From: a bacterium
GTDB lineage: Bacteria > Patescibacteriota > Gracilibacteria > UBA1369 > LOWO2-01-FULL-3
Direction: 5' to 3'
Length of the DNA stretch: 6,923 nt
Assembly (NCBI GenBank): GCA_027622635.1
Contig: JAQBYK010000061.1
Location: 1-6,923, forward strand
The notes below the pieces were generated by a model. That model had not been told where the DNA came from. It saw only the letters and a program-made list of their open reading frames with translations, and ran no database searches. The first letter of the stretch is position 1. Every line of letters starts with the position of its first letter. Below are positions 5,657 through 6,923 of this stretch, one piece after another. The position numbers and the translations under genes were made by a program.

Positions 5657-6923
5657 ATGGCCGAAGTAGAAACAAAAACACAAGAAACGAAAACTCCTGT
5701 TGTTGCTGCAGTTGCAACCGACGGCAAAGGTGTTTTTGCCGGGAAAAAAGGTAAAGAATCTGAGACGCCCGGATGGCTTAAGAGTGCCTCAAAAAATGCC
5801 GGTACCAAGATTGCCGATGTCTCGGAAGTTGAAGGCCAGGGAGGTATAAAAAGTTTTAGACAGGAAAAGCCCACTGATACCGAGTTAGGATTGAACCCGG
5901 GTACTCGTATAGAGGTTGCTGTTGAAAAAAAGGTTGTTCAAAAAGCTGATATTGAAGCTGCAAAGAAAATGCTGGCTGCTGGTTTTGATCCAAAGACCGG
6001 AAAGAAATTGGATGAAAAAGAACTCAAAATAGCGAAAGGTGAACTTGAGGCTAAAATTGAGGCGGAATCAGATGAAAATGTGGAAGCAGATACGGATAAG
6101 ACAATGTCAAAAGGTGAATCAGAAACTGGAACTGAGGTTGAGGAAAAAAAGGGCATATTGAATAATTTAAAGTCTCTTTTTGCTACTCGCAAAAAAGATC
6201 AGCAAGGGACTGTTGATAAAGTTGATGAGTCACTTGCCAAGGCAAAGGAGACCGGTACAAAAGCAAACATTTCTCCTGATGAAAAAAAACAATATATCGA
6301 GGCTGAGAGAATTTACCAGGAAGGTCTTGCAAGCGTAAAAGATCTTATTGCTCCCGCTTCGATGGAGATACAATATGACAGGATTAGGATGGATGGTCTT
6401 TATGTCCAATCATTTTATGTTTTCTCTTATCCTCGTTATTTGGAGGTTAACTGGTTGGCTCCGATTATAAATTACGATGTGACAATGGATATTTCGCAAT
6501 TCATATATCCAATTGATTCCGGATTAATGATGAAAACTCTTAAGAAGAAAGTTGCGCAAATGCGATCAAGTATGCGCATCTCTGCCGAGAAAGGAAACGT
6601 GAGTGACCCAGCTATTGAGACTGCTTTAGAAGATGCGGAAGGATTGCGTACTCAGCTTCAGAGGGGAGAGGAAAAATTCTTCCAGTATGCTTTGTATTTT
6701 ACGATTTATGCCAAGACAGAAAAGAAGTTAACCAAGATTACCAAGCAGCTTGAAAGTTTGTTGTCCGGGAAGCTGATTATGACAAAAAGGGCGCAAGTTC
6801 AGGCAGAGCATGCTTTGAATGCTACTCTACCTCTTTGTCTCGATGAGCTTTATACGATTAGGAATATGAATACTGGCCCGCTTTCTACAACTTTTCCTTT
6901 TACCTCTTCGGATCTTACTTCTG
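5657..6923 (+). CDS. VirB4/TraC-like conjugation or secretion ATPase, N-terminal part (cut by right window edge)
   Basis: The frame is open for 422 codons from ATG 5657 to the window end. Residues about 228-422 resemble the pre-ATPase region of VirB4/TraC-like proteins as I know them from CPR genomes: DLIAPASMEIQYDRIRMDG, SYPRYLEVNWLAPIINYDV, DISQFIYPID, EEKFFQYALYFTIYA and the closing STTFPFTSSDLTS. In this family that last block comes shortly before the Walker A motif, which here would lie outside the window, so ATPase activity is not shown. Proteins of this type energise type IV secretion or conjugative pilus systems at the inner membrane. Residues 1-225 are a Lys/Glu/Ala-rich low-complexity leader with no signal peptide, including a possible amphipathic stretch GILNNLKSLFATRKK (166-180). 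The start follows a promoter closely and has no Shine-Dalgarno. No upstream in-frame start fits better. No other secretion genes are in view, so partners are unknown. Confidence 0.72.
   Translation, partial: MAEVETKTQETKTPVVAAVATDGKGVFAGKKGKESETPGWLKSASKNAGTKIADVSEVEGQGGIKSFRQEKPTDTELGLNPGTRIEVAVEKKVVQKADIEAAKKMLAAGFDPKTGKKLDEKELKIAKGELEAKIEAESDENVEADTDKTMSKGESETGTEVEEKKGILNNLKSLFATRKKDQQGTVDKVDESLAKAKETGTKANISPDEKKQYIEAERIYQEGLASVKDLIAPASMEIQYDRIRMDGLYVQSFYVFSYPRYLEVNWLAPIINYDVTMDISQFIYPIDSGLMMKTLKKKVAQMRSSMRISAEKGNVSDPAIETALEDAEGLRTQLQRGEEKFFQYALYFTIYAKTEKKLTKITKQLESLLSGKLIMTKRAQVQAEHALNATLPLCLDELYTIRNMNTGPLSTTFPFTSSDLTS

Noticed and set aside
5575..5874. Minus-strand frame opposite the start of the VirB4-like gene, and a second one at 5938-6192
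   Set aside because: Both are shadows of the Lys/Glu-rich leader. The plus frame stays open for 422 codons and contains conserved family blocks.

Overview
The window is bacterial and AT-leaning. It holds four complete genes and two genes cut by the window edges, with almost no non-coding DNA. I identify a complete DNA gyrase subunit A (gyrA), ribosomal protein bL31 (rpmE) and chorismate synthase (aroC), plus a secreted, membrane-anchored protein with thrombospondin type 3 (TSP3) repeats and a PKD domain. At the right edge is the N-terminal part of a VirB4/TraC-like conjugation or secretion ATPase. At the left edge are the first 37 codons of an unidentified Pro/Ala/Gln-rich protein. The VirB4/TraC-like type, the TSP3+PKD surface protein beside housekeeping genes, the compact layout and the missing Shine-Dalgarno sequences suggest a Candidate Phyla Radiation (Patescibacteria) lineage, perhaps Peregrinibacteria-like. 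That assignment rests on recalled family resemblance, not on a search. Four complete genes end in TAA or TAG and no frame needs TGA as a sense codon, so the UGA-recoded Gracilibacteria/Absconditabacteria are unlikely.

Layout from left to right. Minus strand: the partial Pro/Ala-rich gene (1-112) has its own promoter, which begins at the base right after the aroC stop codon. Minus strand, transcribed from right to left: gyrA (5507-2886), TSP3/PKD protein (2883-1627), rpmE (1623-1246) and aroC (1235-165). The gaps are only 2, 3 and 10 nt, which is a strong operon signature. A 149-nt divergent intergenic region (5508-5656) carries a minus-strand extended -10 element for gyrA and a plus-strand promoter for the VirB4-like gene, which runs off the right end.

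The operon mixes DNA topology, translation, aromatic biosynthesis and an exported surface protein. No shared pathway links these products, so tight spacing probably reflects genome compaction and co-expression at growth-related levels. The partial left-edge gene and the VirB4-like gene share an identical 13-nt promoter core, TTCTGGTAGAATA. GyrA, bL31, the VirB4-like protein and the left-edge protein all carry charged or low-complexity terminal extensions.

I do not see a clearly novel multi-gene system. The observations most worth a second look are the surface protein embedded between gyrA and rpmE, the long acidic tail on bL31, the roughly 225-residue low-complexity leader on the VirB4-like ATPase, and the shared promoter motif.
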